DNA of 64,000 bases from Cloacibacillus sp. GTDB taxonomy: Bacteria > Synergistota > Synergistia > Synergistales > Synergistaceae. Of this stretch, positions 17,312 to 25,399 are shown in pieces. The notes under the pieces were generated by a model, which was not told where the DNA came from, made no database searches, and worked only from the letters and a program-made list of their open reading frames with translations. The stretch lies in NCBI GenBank assembly GCA_036655895.1, contig JAVVPF010000007.1:1-64000 (forward strand). Direction: 5' to 3'. Each line of letters begins with the position of its first letter. Position 1 is the stretch's first letter. The position numbers and the translations under genes were made by a program.

Positions 17312-19735
17312 ATGGATAAAAAAATCATGGACCCTCAGGGCACAGCTTCAACATACATGAATAGAATCAGTGTTTTGAAGAACAGAGTCCTCAGCACGCG
17401 TCCGGAGATGGATTTGGAGAATGCGAGGATCTTAACGGAAAGTTTTATGGAAACAGGAGGGCTTCCCTGGGCTCTTAGAAAGGCTAAAGGCGTTTACAAA
17501 CAGTGCAGTGAAAAAACTGTCAAGATTTGGGAACAGGAATTGATCGTAGGCTGTTCTGGAAGCAAAATCCGTGCAGGTATACTTTGCGCCGATACCTGCT
17601 GGTCCGTGCTGAACGAAGAATTAGATACCATAAGTACACGCCGCTATGATCCGTTTTATCTCAGAGAAGAAGACAGAAAACTTTTTTTGGATGTCATAAA
17701 ACCCTTCTGGAACGGGCGTTCTAATTATGAAGAATGGCTGGCGCAGATACCGGATGATGTGCGCGCTCTCAGAGATAATGGAGTTATTTACATCGACCGC
17801 AAAGCCGTTCGCGGCTGGGGTGAAACAACTGCCGGATACAGCGACGTTATCAATAAAGGTATCAAAAAAATATGCGATGAGATAAAAGAACGCAGGTCGA
17901 AGCTGGATATGACGGTCCCTGGAGATTATGCGAAAATGATCTATCTTGACGCGCTGCTTATTGCCGGCGAGGGGATCATTACACTGGCGGAAAGATACTC
18001 TGCGGAGGCATATCGTCTTGCGTCAGAAGAGCACGACCCAGTGCGTAAGCAAGAATTGATGGAAATAGGACGCATCTGCGCAAAGGTCCCCGCCTATCCT
18101 GCGGAAACATTCCATGAAGCGCTTCAGTCATTTTATTTTTATCAAATTTGTATATTCATGGAACAAAACGCAGCAAGTTACAATCCCGGCCGTATGGATC
18201 AATATCTTTATCCGTTTTATAAGGCGGACATCGAAGCCGGCCGTCTAACAGAAGACAGGGCTCAGGAGCTGCTTGATTGTCTATGGGTGAAATTTGCGGA
18301 ACCTTGTCTTTTTCAGGACAAAACAACCGCTGAATTTGCAGCAGGCTACCCAATGTTCCAGAACGTCACCGTGGGCGGCGTGGATATCGCTGGTAAAAAT
18401 GCAGTGAATGAACTGTCTTATATGATATTGCAGGCAACTATGGACGTCCAGCTCTACCAGCCGTCACTTTCCGTCCGTTACAGCTTGGCAAAAAACCCAA
18501 ACTCTTTTCTTCGTAAAATTGTCGAACTGATAAAATTAGGGACAGGTTTTCCTGCGTTTCATAACGATGATATCGGCATAAGGATGCTGATGAATAAGGG
18601 CGTTCCTTTACGCGAAGCTTTTGACTGGAATCCGAGCGGCTGCGTGGAAACAAATTTGGAAGGACGTCTGAGGGGGTACACCGCCCTTGCCGATATCAAC
18701 CTCGGCTCTATGATAGAGTTTACGATGCTGAACGGAAAATGCAGGAAGTCAGGACTGCAAATATCGACTGACTCTGGAGATCCTGTTGGATTTGAACATT
18801 TTGAAGAGTTTCTTGCGGCTTTAAAAAAACAGCTGGCTTATGCAGTACATACGGTGGTCAAAGGGAGCCATTTAATTGACGAGATAGGTTTTAATCGTCC
18901 TGTACCAGCTCTTTCGTTGAGTTTTAGAGAATGTGTTGAGAAATGTTTGGACTATGCTTGGGGCGGAGCCAAATATAACACTGGAAACGGAATAATCCTC
19001 ATTGGTATAGCAGATTTGATCAACAGTATCGCGGCCGTCAAACATCTTGTTTATGATACTAAACAGATTTCGATGGACCAACTATTGACGGCGCTTGATT
19101 CAAACTTTGAGCATATGCCTGAAATCCTAAAACTTTGCAAGGACGCTCCAAAATATGGCAACGACATCGAATGGGTCGATAATATCGCAGCCGATATATT
19201 CACCTATATTGCCGATGAGATAGAGAGTTATAAGAGCCGTTTTGGCACAATGACTCCTGGCATCCTCCCAGTTTCCGGCAATACTCCGTTTGGGCTTGAA
19301 GTCGGAGCGCTGCCTTCGGGACGTCTTGCGTGGAAACCTTTGGCGGATGGCGTGAGTCCGAATGGAGGCACCGATTTTGATGGTCCGAGCGCCGTATTGA
19401 AATCTGTTGCAAAGCTTCCACATGACAGATTTGTGCAGGGGACGCTACTTAACATGAAAATAGAACCTACACTCTTCGCAACAGAGTCGGGCATTCAAAA
19501 CGTGATGGCGCTTCTTAAAACGCTTTGTTCCCTTAACATCTTTCACGTTCAATTCAACGTAATAGACCAGGAAAAACTTCTTGACGCACAAAAACATCCT
19601 GAAGAATATCAGGGACTGTTGGTAAGAGTTGCCGGCTACACCGCATACTTCACAGAATTGGGTAAAGACGTGCAGGATGAAATTATAGGGCGCACAATGC
19701 AAAGCTCGCTTTCCTCGCCACTTTCGTGCGGTTAG
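17312..19735 (+). CDS. glycyl radical enzyme, dehydratase/lyase type, substrate unknown
   Basis: An 807-residue enzyme of the pyruvate formate-lyase superfamily. The radical loop is RVAGYTAYF with Gly775, and the active-site loop is SGCVETN with Cys444 and Glu446. A single Cys followed by x-Glu is typical of glycerol, diol, choline and hydroxyproline dehydratase/lyase members and not of true pyruvate formate-lyase, which has two Cys. It works anaerobically in the cytoplasm after activation by the next gene. Neighbours (ProC-like reductase, prolidase-like amidohydrolase, ProX-like deacylase) recall hydroxyproline dehydratase loci, but the reductase is divergent, so a different cyclic or amino substrate is possible. 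GGAGG precedes ATG 17312. Confidence 0.9.
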   Translation: MDKKIMDPQGTASTYMNRISVLKNRVLSTRPEMDLENARILTESFMETGGLPWALRKAKGVYKQCSEKTVKIWEQELIVGCSGSKIRAGILCADTCWSVLNEELDTISTRRYDPFYLREEDRKLFLDVIKPFWNGRSNYEEWLAQIPDDVRALRDNGVIYIDRKAVRGWGETTAGYSDVINKGIKKICDEIKERRSKLDMTVPGDYAKMIYLDALLIAGEGIITLAERYSAEAYRLASEEHDPVRKQELMEIGRICAKVPAYPAETFHEALQSFYFYQICIFMEQNAASYNPGRMDQYLYPFYKADIEAGRLTEDRAQELLDCLWVKFAEPCLFQDKTTAEFAAGYPMFQNVTVGGVDIAGKNAVNELSYMILQATMDVQLYQPSLSVRYSLAKNPNSFLRKIVELIKLGTGFPAFHNDDIGIRMLMNKGVPLREAFDWNPSGCVETNLEGRLRGYTALADINLGSMIEFTMLNGKCRKSGLQISTDSGDPVGFEHFEEFLAALKKQLAYAVHTVVKGSHLIDEIGFNRPVPALSLSFRECVEKCLDYAWGGAKYNTGNGIILIGIADLINSIAAVKHLVYDTKQISMDQLLTALDSNFEHMPEILKLCKDAPKYGNDIEWVDNIAADIFTYIADEIESYKSRFGTMTPGILPVSGNTPFGLEVGALPSGRLAWKPLADGVSPNGGTDFDGPSAVLKSVAKLPHDRFVQGTLLNMKIEPTLFATESGIQNVMALLKTLCSLNIFHVQFNVIDQEKLLDAQKHPEEYQGLLVRVAGYTAYFTELGKDVQDEIIGRTMQSSLSSPLSCG

Positions 19736-19744
19736 GCCTCTCTT

Positions 19745-20671
19745 ATGGTCGCAACTGGGCAGGTATTACGTATCGAACGAAGTTCCAGCTATGACGGGGA
19801 AGGGTTGCGCACAGTCATCTTTCTCAAAGGCTGTCCTATGTCGTGTATCTGGTGTTCTACACCTGAATCGCAAAAAATTGTCAATGAGATTGGCTGCGAT
19901 GATGTCAAGTGTCTGCGCTGCGGGCTATGCGTCAGTTTATGCCCTAATAGGGCCTTGAGCAAAAGCGCTCAGGGGGTGCCTAAAATGGCTGACGGGAAAT
20001 GCAATGGCTGCGGTGAATGTGCGAAAAACTGTCCTACTAACGCGATTTCTTTATACGGCAAAAGTATGACCGCAGATGAAGTCGTGGCGGAGATCGCAAA
20101 AGACGAACTCTTATATTTTCACTCTGGAGGCGGCTTTACATTTAGCGGCGGGGAAGCATTGACGCAGCCAAAGTTTGTGGCGGAGGTTTTTAAACTCGCG
20201 ATGCAGCGAGGTATCTCTGGAACTATTGAGACAAGCGCGTGCGTTCCTTGGGAAAATATTGCCGCGGTCGTTCCTTTGGTACCAAAGTTTTATGTTGATA
20301 TCAAGCACATGGACCCTGTACGCCACAAAGAACTTACGGGACTTTCAAACGAAATCGTGCTTGACAATATCAGGAAAATTGACGGATGCGGATGCGATAT
20401 AACCATTAGAGTCCCTGTGATACCAACAATTAATGACGGAGAAGACAATATAAAGGCAACAGCCGATTTTTGCAGGGGATTAAAAAATATTTCCGAGCTT
20501 GAACTGTTGGCGTACCATAAACTGGGTATGATAACTTATAGAAAACTTGGAAGAAAAATGGAATTAAACCATATGGAGCCTCCTAGCAAAAACGACATGC
20601 TTCAGATAGCACGACGCCTTAAATTGACGCTGCCTAGCCTCTCTGTTAAAATCAACGGAGGTGAAATTTAA
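19745..20671 (+). CDS. glycyl radical enzyme activase (radical SAM)
   Basis: A 308-residue PflA-family activating enzyme that makes the glycyl radical on the preceding protein using S-adenosylmethionine. The radical-SAM cluster motif C-x3-C-x2-C is C30, C34, C37. It is followed by an inserted pair of ferredoxin clusters, C56/C59/C62/C66 and C86/C89/C92/C96, which is typical of activases of the dehydratase-type glycyl radical enzymes and absent in PflA itself. GGGFTFSGGEAL near residue 121 is the GGE motif. The gene starts nine bases after the enzyme's stop, with no strong ribosome site, so it is probably coupled. Confidence 0.92.
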   Translation: MVATGQVLRIERSSSYDGEGLRTVIFLKGCPMSCIWCSTPESQKIVNEIGCDDVKCLRCGLCVSLCPNRALSKSAQGVPKMADGKCNGCGECAKNCPTNAISLYGKSMTADEVVAEIAKDELLYFHSGGGFTFSGGEALTQPKFVAEVFKLAMQRGISGTIETSACVPWENIAAVVPLVPKFYVDIKHMDPVRHKELTGLSNEIVLDNIRKIDGCGCDITIRVPVIPTINDGEDNIKATADFCRGLKNISELELLAYHKLGMITYRKLGRKMELNHMEPPSKNDMLQIARRLKLTLPSLSVKINGGEI

Positions 20672-20690
20672 GATTGAAAGGTGCATAAAC

Positions 20691-21380
20691 ATGGATCCGG
20701 TATTAAATAAAGATGATGCTTTGTATACACAAATCTATGACATATTAAAAGACAGGATCATGCGTGTGGAGTATTATCCCGGTTCCTTTCTGACTGAAGC
20801 CTCTGTTGCTAAAGAGCTTAATACCAGCCGTATGCCTGTTCGTGTTGCGATGCGCAAGCTTGAGAGCGAAGGTTGGCTTTTGGCGGATTTTAGGAAAAAA
20901 ATAAGAGTACGTGAGATCACAGTTAAAGACGTCCATGAAATATACCAGCTGAGACAGTTGCTTGAAGTCTCTGCGTTAAAAGAAATTTTCAAAAAAGAGC
21001 TCACATGGGAGTACTCTTTTAAATTTGAAGAATGCCTGGTACGCCTCAAGGGTTCTGTAAATGATCAATATCAATGGGATTTTCACGAGACGGCCTTTCA
21101 TCGCGAAATAGTTAAAGCTATGGAGAGCGACAGGATAGACCGCATATATAGAAACAACCAGGACGAACTGATACGCATCGGAATGCTGTGTAATAAACAA
21201 CCGGCCCACTATGAAGTTATGCATGCGAGTATTGAGGCGTTTTTCCATGCTGTCAGAGAAAAGGATTTTGACAAAGCTCTTGAAATTTTAAACAAGGATC
21301 ACATTGAGCTTGGATATCAGATGGGGATAGACAGAATCGCCGAATTGGAAAAGCTTAAGGTGAGAAAAAAATCCGGCTGA
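20691..21380 (+). CDS. GntR-family regulator with FCD ligand domain
   Basis: A 229-residue transcription factor. The N-terminal winged helix (residues 1-75) has YTQIYDILKDRI and NTSRMPVRVAMRKLESEGWL; the helical FCD-type C-terminal domain follows, with HETAFHREIV and a second conserved His near residue 170 as expected for the metal/ligand site. FCD regulators usually repress catabolic genes and are released by an organic acid. ATG 20691 is used since GAAAGG lies about nine bases upstream, whereas an earlier GTG directly abuts its GGAG. Likely target is the inverted repeat at 17243-17261. Confidence 0.85.
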   Translation: MDPVLNKDDALYTQIYDILKDRIMRVEYYPGSFLTEASVAKELNTSRMPVRVAMRKLESEGWLLADFRKKIRVREITVKDVHEIYQLRQLLEVSALKEIFKKELTWEYSFKFEECLVRLKGSVNDQYQWDFHETAFHREIVKAMESDRIDRIYRNNQDELIRIGMLCNKQPAHYEVMHASIEAFFHAVREKDFDKALEILNKDHIELGYQMGIDRIAELEKLKVRKKSG

Positions 21381-21414
21381 GTGTACGGCCCCATATAATA
21401 AACGGGAGGGCGAA

Positions 21415-21954
21415 ATGCTTAACATAAGTGAAGTATATACAAAAGCGCCTACAGATGAACGCGGCGAGCTGGAAACAAAGGTATATAAGCTGCTAGACGA
21501 GTTAAAGATACCCTTTGAGCGCGTAGATAACGATACAGTCGAATCAATGGATGAATGTGTTGAAATAAGCGGTAAGCTGGGCGCCGAAATCAGAAAAAGC
21601 GTCTTTCTGTGCGATAGGAAAAAAAATAATTTCTATCTCGTCATAATGCCGGCGGCAAAATCCTTTAACACAAAGGTTTTCTGTGAAAAGCTTGATTGTC
21701 CGCGAGTGTCGTTTGCTCCGGCAGAGTGCATGAGCGAGATTTTGGGTGTATTGCCCGGCACCGCAAGTGTAATGAGCCTGATAAACGACGCGACGCTGCG
21801 CGTCAAGGTGGTAATTGATAAAGAGGTTGCAGACGCCGAGTGGTTTGCTTGCAACCCCGGCGCAAACACTACTCACATAAAGCTTAAGACCGCTCAAATG
21901 TTGGAATCGTTTCTTCCTTCTACGCGCCATAAGGCCGTTGTGGTTGAATTGTAA
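21415..21954 (+). CDS. ProX/YbaK-family aminoacyl-tRNA deacylase
   Basis: A 179-residue free-standing editing domain related to the insertion domain of prolyl-tRNA synthetase. Segments such as YKLLDELKIPFERV, FLCDRKKNNFYLVIMPA, GVLPGTASVMSLIND and the late FACNPGANTTHIKL match the ProX/PrdX group, which removes wrongly attached amino acids (for example Ala or Cys) from tRNA-Pro. GGGAGGG precedes the start. Its place at the end of a cluster with a ProC-like reductase and a prolidase-like enzyme supports a proline-analogue theme: it could protect protein synthesis when such an analogue accumulates. That role is inference. Confidence 0.8.
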   Translation: MLNISEVYTKAPTDERGELETKVYKLLDELKIPFERVDNDTVESMDECVEISGKLGAEIRKSVFLCDRKKNNFYLVIMPAAKSFNTKVFCEKLDCPRVSFAPAECMSEILGVLPGTASVMSLINDATLRVKVVIDKEVADAEWFACNPGANTTHIKLKTAQMLESFLPSTRHKAVVVEL

Positions 21955-21970
21955 GTCTCCTATTATCCAC

Positions 21971-22033
21971 CAACCTGTAAAAAAACCGCCGCGTTCTCTT
22001 TTTGGAAGAGGAGGCGGCAGTTTTTGTAGGTTG
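21971..22033. terminator. bidirectional terminator between convergent genes
   Basis: The ends CAACCTGTA/TGTAGGTTG and the central CCGCC/GGCGG pair across 21971-22033, with A7 on the left arm and T5 on the right. It separates the ProX-like gene from the aminotransferase gene on the other strand. Confidence 0.75.
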
Positions 22034-22061
22034 TAGTAGATTCGCGCAAACTGGGGTGGAT

Positions 22062-23249
22062 TTAATAGAGCGAATTTTCTTTTGTTTTCATGCGCAGCTT
22101 GCCGATGAATCTTGCTATGCGCGTCATCGCCTCTTTTAGCTCTTCGATGGAGTAGGCGTAGGAGATGCGCACATGTTTGTCGCCGCAGTCGCCGAAGGCG
22201 TTGCCGGGAACGACGGCTACATTTTCAGATTTCAAAAGCTCTGTGCAGAATTCCTCTGAACCCATGCCGAACTCTGAAATGTCAGGGAAGACGTAGAAGG
22301 CGCCGTAGGGTTCAAAGCAAGGGAGCTGCATCTCTCGGAAGGCCTCCATCAGATAGCGGCGGCGCTGGTTGTAGGAGGCGGCCATCATATCGATGTCGCG
22401 GTCGCCGTTTCTCAGCGCGGAGACGGCGGCATACTGGCTCATCGTAGGCGCTGACATTATCCCGAACTGGTGTATCTTTACCATGTATTCCATTATCTGA
22501 GCGGGCGCGCAGGCGTATCCAAGGCGCCAGCCCGTCATTGCGTATGATTTTGAGAAGCCGTTGATAACGACTGTGCGCTCGCGCATTCCCGGCAGGGAGG
22601 CTATGCTTACGTGAGGCGCTTTATACGAGAGCTCGCTGTATATTTCATCGGAGATGACGAGCAGGTCGTTCTTGATTATTATAGGAACGAGCTTTTCAAG
22701 GTCCTCGCGCTCCATCACCGCGCCGGTCGGGTTGTTCGGGAAAGAGATGAGCAGCGCCTTCGTCTTCGGCGTCACGGCGGCTTCGAGCTGTTCCGGCGTA
22801 AGGCGGAACTCTGTCTCTGCGGAAAGCGATATCGGCACCGGCACCCCGTCGGAGAGCAGTATGCAGGGTTCGTATGAGACGAAGCAGGGCTGCGGAAATA
22901 CTACTTCATCGCCAGGGTTAAGGACGGCGCGCAGCGCTATGTCGATGGCCTCGCTGCCGCCGACGGTGAGTACGATCTCATGCTTCGGATCATAGCTTAT
23001 GCCGTATTTGCGGCGCATGTAGTGCGCAATTTCCTCTCTTAACTCAGGCAGCCCTGCGTTTGAGGTGTAGAAGGTGCGTCCCTTGTTCAGCGAATAGATG
23101 CCCTCTTCGCGGATGTGCCACGGGGTGTCGAAATCCGGCTCGCCTACGCCGAGCGAGATGACGTCCGGTATCTCGTTTGCGATGTCAAATAGGCGGCGGA
23201 TGCCGGAGGGCTTTATTTTTTTTATTTTGTCACAGATGAAATCTCTCAT
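22062..23249 (-). CDS. class I/II PLP-dependent aminotransferase
   Basis: A 395-residue fold-type I aminotransferase of the aspartate/aromatic aminotransferase group. The Schiff-base lysine is K234 in NGFSKSYAMTGWRLGY; SLGVGEPDFDTP, FPNNPTGAVM, and VISDEIYSELSY are the other conserved blocks. Substrate specificity cannot be read. The upstream Lrp-type regulator overlaps it by four bases (ATGA), which is common for amino acid aminotransferases under local Lrp control. AAGGTGA precedes the start codon. Confidence 0.92.
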   Translation of the reverse strand: MRDFICDKIKKIKPSGIRRLFDIANEIPDVISLGVGEPDFDTPWHIREEGIYSLNKGRTFYTSNAGLPELREEIAHYMRRKYGISYDPKHEIVLTVGGSEAIDIALRAVLNPGDEVVFPQPCFVSYEPCILLSDGVPVPISLSAETEFRLTPEQLEAAVTPKTKALLISFPNNPTGAVMEREDLEKLVPIIIKNDLLVISDEIYSELSYKAPHVSIASLPGMRERTVVINGFSKSYAMTGWRLGYACAPAQIMEYMVKIHQFGIMSAPTMSQYAAVSALRNGDRDIDMMAASYNQRRRYLMEAFREMQLPCFEPYGAFYVFPDISEFGMGSEEFCTELLKSENVAVVPGNAFGDCGDKHVRISYAYSIEELKEAMTRIARFIGKLRMKTKENSLY

Positions 23250-23743
23250 GGCGTCACCTTCATTCTCATATCTCTTCTTGGGGCCGTGAAGAGCGTGCCG
23301 TGGTCCTTGTAGCGCATAAGGACGATGTGCGTCACGGTGCTCTGCACCTCTTCCAGTACGGCGAGGCGCGAGGCGACGAAGTGCGCTATCTCCTTCATGG
23401 TGGCTTTTTTGAGTATGACGGTGAAGTCATATCCGCCGGACATGAGGTAGAGCGATTCTACTTCGGGATACTGGTAGATTTTTTCCGCGATGCGCTCAAA
23501 GCCTTCACCGCGCTGGGGGGAAACTTTAAGCTCGATGAGCGCTGAGATGGTTTCGTCGTCGGTCTTGTCCCAGTCGACAAGCGCGTGGTAGCCGCAGATG
23601 ACGCGCTCCTTTTCCATTATTTCTATCTCGTTTTTTACCTCTATGATGTCAAGGTCGAGCATAACGGCGATTTCTTTTGGAGTGTATCTGGCGTTCTGTT
23701 CAAGAAGCCGCAGTATCTCTTCCCTTATTTTGCTTTTGTCCAT
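23246..23743 (-). CDS. Lrp/AsnC-family transcriptional regulator
   Basis: A 165-residue regulator: N-terminal helix-turn-helix (IREEILRLLEQNARYTPKEIAVML) and a C-terminal RAM ligand domain with VESLYLMSGGYDFTVIL and AVLEEVQSTVTHIVL. These proteins form octamers and sense amino acids. The start at 23743 is chosen because GGAGGT lies just upstream; an in-frame extension of 21 residues is unlikely. It is co-transcribed with, and overlaps by four bases, the aminotransferase gene, and probably controls it. Confidence 0.88.
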   Translation of the reverse strand: MDKSKIREEILRLLEQNARYTPKEIAVMLDLDIIEVKNEIEIMEKERVICGYHALVDWDKTDDETISALIELKVSPQRGEGFERIAEKIYQYPEVESLYLMSGGYDFTVILKKATMKEIAHFVASRLAVLEEVQSTVTHIVLMRYKDHGTLFTAPRRDMRMKVTP

Positions 23744-23931
23744 TATTAAACCTCCGTCTGCGAGAATATAAGCGTTAATTTTGAGCCTTTTTGCCGCGGA
23801 CGTCAAGTATAAATATCAATATTTAAATAAATAGCGCAAAAATAAATATATTTTAAGCCAAAATTGCTTGGGGCCTCAAATGCGCGCTGTATAAGAGGGC
23901 AAAACAATAAAAGAGCGGCTTCAGCGCGCCT

Positions 23932-23964
23932 TTCGCCGTCACTTTGGCAAAGTCCGGCGCGCTG
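23932..23964 (-). terminator. probable terminator of the selenoprotein gene
   Basis: CAGCGCGCC (23932-23940) pairs with GGCGCGCTG (23956-23964), with an inner ACTTTG/CAAAGT pairing. On the minus strand it is followed by T-rich sequence. It lies about 40 bases downstream of the ArsC-like gene's stop. Confidence 0.6.
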
Positions 23965-24002
23965 TTAGCGTCCGTGTTTTCTTACGATTTTGGCAAGAAT
24001 TA

Positions 24003-24356
24003 TTATTTTAGCAGAGCGGCGCTCCATTCGTCCTCTTTGAACCCGGCAAGCGCGCCTCCGTCGCAGACGAGCAGCGGACGCTTGACCAGCATTCCGTCTG
24101 AGGAAAGCAGCTTTATCTGTTCCGCCTCTGGCATCTGCGGCAGCTTGTCTTTTAGGCCCAGCTCTTTGTATGAATTGCCGCTCGTGTTGAATAATTTTTT
24201 TAGCGGCAGTTTCGAGGCGGTGAGTATATTTTTTATCTCATCCTCGTTTGGGCCGTCGGTCTTTATGTTGCGCTCTTCAAAGGCGACGTGGTGTTCTTCA
24301 AGCCATGCACGGGCTTTTTTACAGGTGCTTCACTGCGGGTAGCAAAATAACAGCAT
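24003..24356 (-). CDS. ArsC/Spx-family oxidoreductase, probable selenoprotein (in-frame UGA = Sec9)
   Basis: Read through one TGA (24330-24332), this is a complete 117-residue thioredoxin-fold protein of the ArsC/Spx/YffB family: the start CYPQ-U-STCKKARAWLEEH, then EERNIKT, LPLKKLFNTSG, YKELGLKDKLP and SDGMLVKRPLLV with the expected ending. The TGA falls exactly at the catalytic Cys of the Y-P-x-C-S-T-C motif, giving U9-x-x-C12. No other stop interrupts the frame and the protein is conserved on both sides, which argues against decay. ATG 24356 has GGAGG eight bases upstream. The role is probably a thiol/selenol reductase; arsenate reduction is not shown. Confidence 0.82.
24300..24316 (-). 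promoter_or_regulatory. candidate bacterial SECIS hairpin
   Basis: On the minus strand AAGCC-CGTGCAT-GGCTT forms a 5-bp stem with a seven-base loop. The loop begins 19 bases after the UGA and has G at its second position, which agrees with the general bacterial SECIS model (loop 16-37 bases downstream, G among the first two loop bases). Confidence 0.6.
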
Positions 24357-24420
24357 TTTACGGGCCTCCATGTTTTTAGACGTGATGCAGTTATGATACA
24401 TCAAACGCGGCGTTACGCAA

Positions 24421-24458
24421 GAAAAGACGTTCCCTCGCCGTTTGCGCGAGGGAACGTC
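24421..24458 (-). terminator. terminator of the Mrp ATPase gene
   Basis: A perfect 13-bp stem (24426-24438 with 24446-24458), followed on the minus strand by TTTTC. It lies 38 bases after the stop codon of the Mrp gene and before the selenoprotein gene. Confidence 0.82.
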
Positions 24459-24495
24459 CGTTGGCTCTTCTTTATCTCCGCGCTATCGGCGGACT

Positions 24496-25326
24496 TTAGT
24501 TTAGGGACTCTATTTTTTTTATCGCGGCGTCCAGCGTCTGCGGGATATAAAATTCTATGTTGCCGGAGTCGCAGAGGGCGGCTATTTCTGGTGAGATTGG
24601 TATCTGCCCCAGGAAATCTATGCCGTATTTCTCCGCTGTGGCCGCGGTCTTTCCCTCGCCGAACGGGAAGAGTTTTTTGCCGCAGTCTGGACACTCCAGA
24701 TAGCTCATGTTTTCAACGATGCCGAGGATGGGGATGTTCATCTCTTTTGCCATGCGCATCGCCTTTTCGACGATCATCGAGACAAGCTCCTGCGGCGAGG
24801 TGACGATGATGATGCCGTCTACGGGGAGCGACTGGAATACTGTAAGCGGCACGTCGCCCGTTCCCGGAGGCATGTCGACGAACATATAATCTTCGTAGCT
24901 CCATATTACGTCGCTCCAGAACTGTTTGACGACGCCGGCGATAGCGGGGCCGCGCCAGATTACGGGGGTCGCCTTGTCTTCTACGAGCAGGTTGACGGAG
25001 ATCATGTCTATGCCGCTCTTTGAGTGCTGCGGCACTATCCCTGAGGCGTTTGCGGAGGCGAGCGCCTCTACGCCGAACATTTTAGGTATAGACGGGCCTG
25101 TGATGTCCGCGTCAAGAATGGCGCACTGGCTGCCTTTTCTCTGCATCGCGGAAGCAAGAAGCGAAGTGACGAGCGATTTGCCGACGCCGCCCTTTCCGCT
25201 GACTACGCCTATCACTTTTTTAACGTCGCTCAGCGCGTTGGCCGGCGCGCTGAAATCAGGCCGCTCCGCCTCGGAGCACTTTTGACCGCAGCTTCCGCAG
25301 TCATGCGTACACTCTTCATTTGCCAT
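24496..25326 (-). CDS. mrp: Mrp/NBP35-family iron-sulfur carrier ATPase
   Basis: A 276-residue P-loop protein that carries and transfers Fe-S clusters. It has the deviant Walker A GVVSGKGGVGKSLVTSLLA near residue 42 with the signature lysine, GPSIPKMFG, DMPPGTGDVPLT and the C-x2-C pair in LECPDCGKKLFPFG that holds a bridging cluster. The N-terminus carries a Cys cluster (CTHDCGSCGQKC, residues 5-16) as in NBP35-type proteins, and not the MIP18 domain found in many bacterial Mrp proteins. AAGGAGA precedes the start. It stands alone between two terminators or gaps. Confidence 0.9.
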   Translation of the reverse strand: MANEECTHDCGSCGQKCSEAERPDFSAPANALSDVKKVIGVVSGKGGVGKSLVTSLLASAMQRKGSQCAILDADITGPSIPKMFGVEALASANASGIVPQHSKSGIDMISVNLLVEDKATPVIWRGPAIAGVVKQFWSDVIWSYEDYMFVDMPPGTGDVPLTVFQSLPVDGIIIVTSPQELVSMIVEKAMRMAKEMNIPILGIVENMSYLECPDCGKKLFPFGEGKTAATAEKYGIDFLGQIPISPEIAALCDSGNIEFYIPQTLDAAIKKIESLN

Positions 25327-25399
25327 TTGAGCATCTCCTTGTCTTTAGTGAAAAGAAACGCCGCGAAACTTACGCTGGCGCTTTATGTCCGTTAAGATA

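Noticed and set aside
17312-19735. Pyruvate formate-lyase
   Set aside because: The active site has Cys-x-Glu and not the adjacent Cys pair, and the activase carries two extra ferredoxin clusters, so it belongs to the dehydratase/lyase branch.
23944-24342. Plus-strand 132-codon frame across the ArsC-like gene
   Set aside because: It uses the same codon register on the opposite strand and reads Ser/Phe-rich sequence; the minus strand with one TGA gives a full known fold.
24003-24356. Reading the ArsC-like gene as a nonsense-mutated pseudogene
   Set aside because: The single stop is exactly at the catalytic Cys, is TGA, and is followed by a hairpin at the right distance; random decay would rarely produce this. 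It cannot be excluded from sequence alone.
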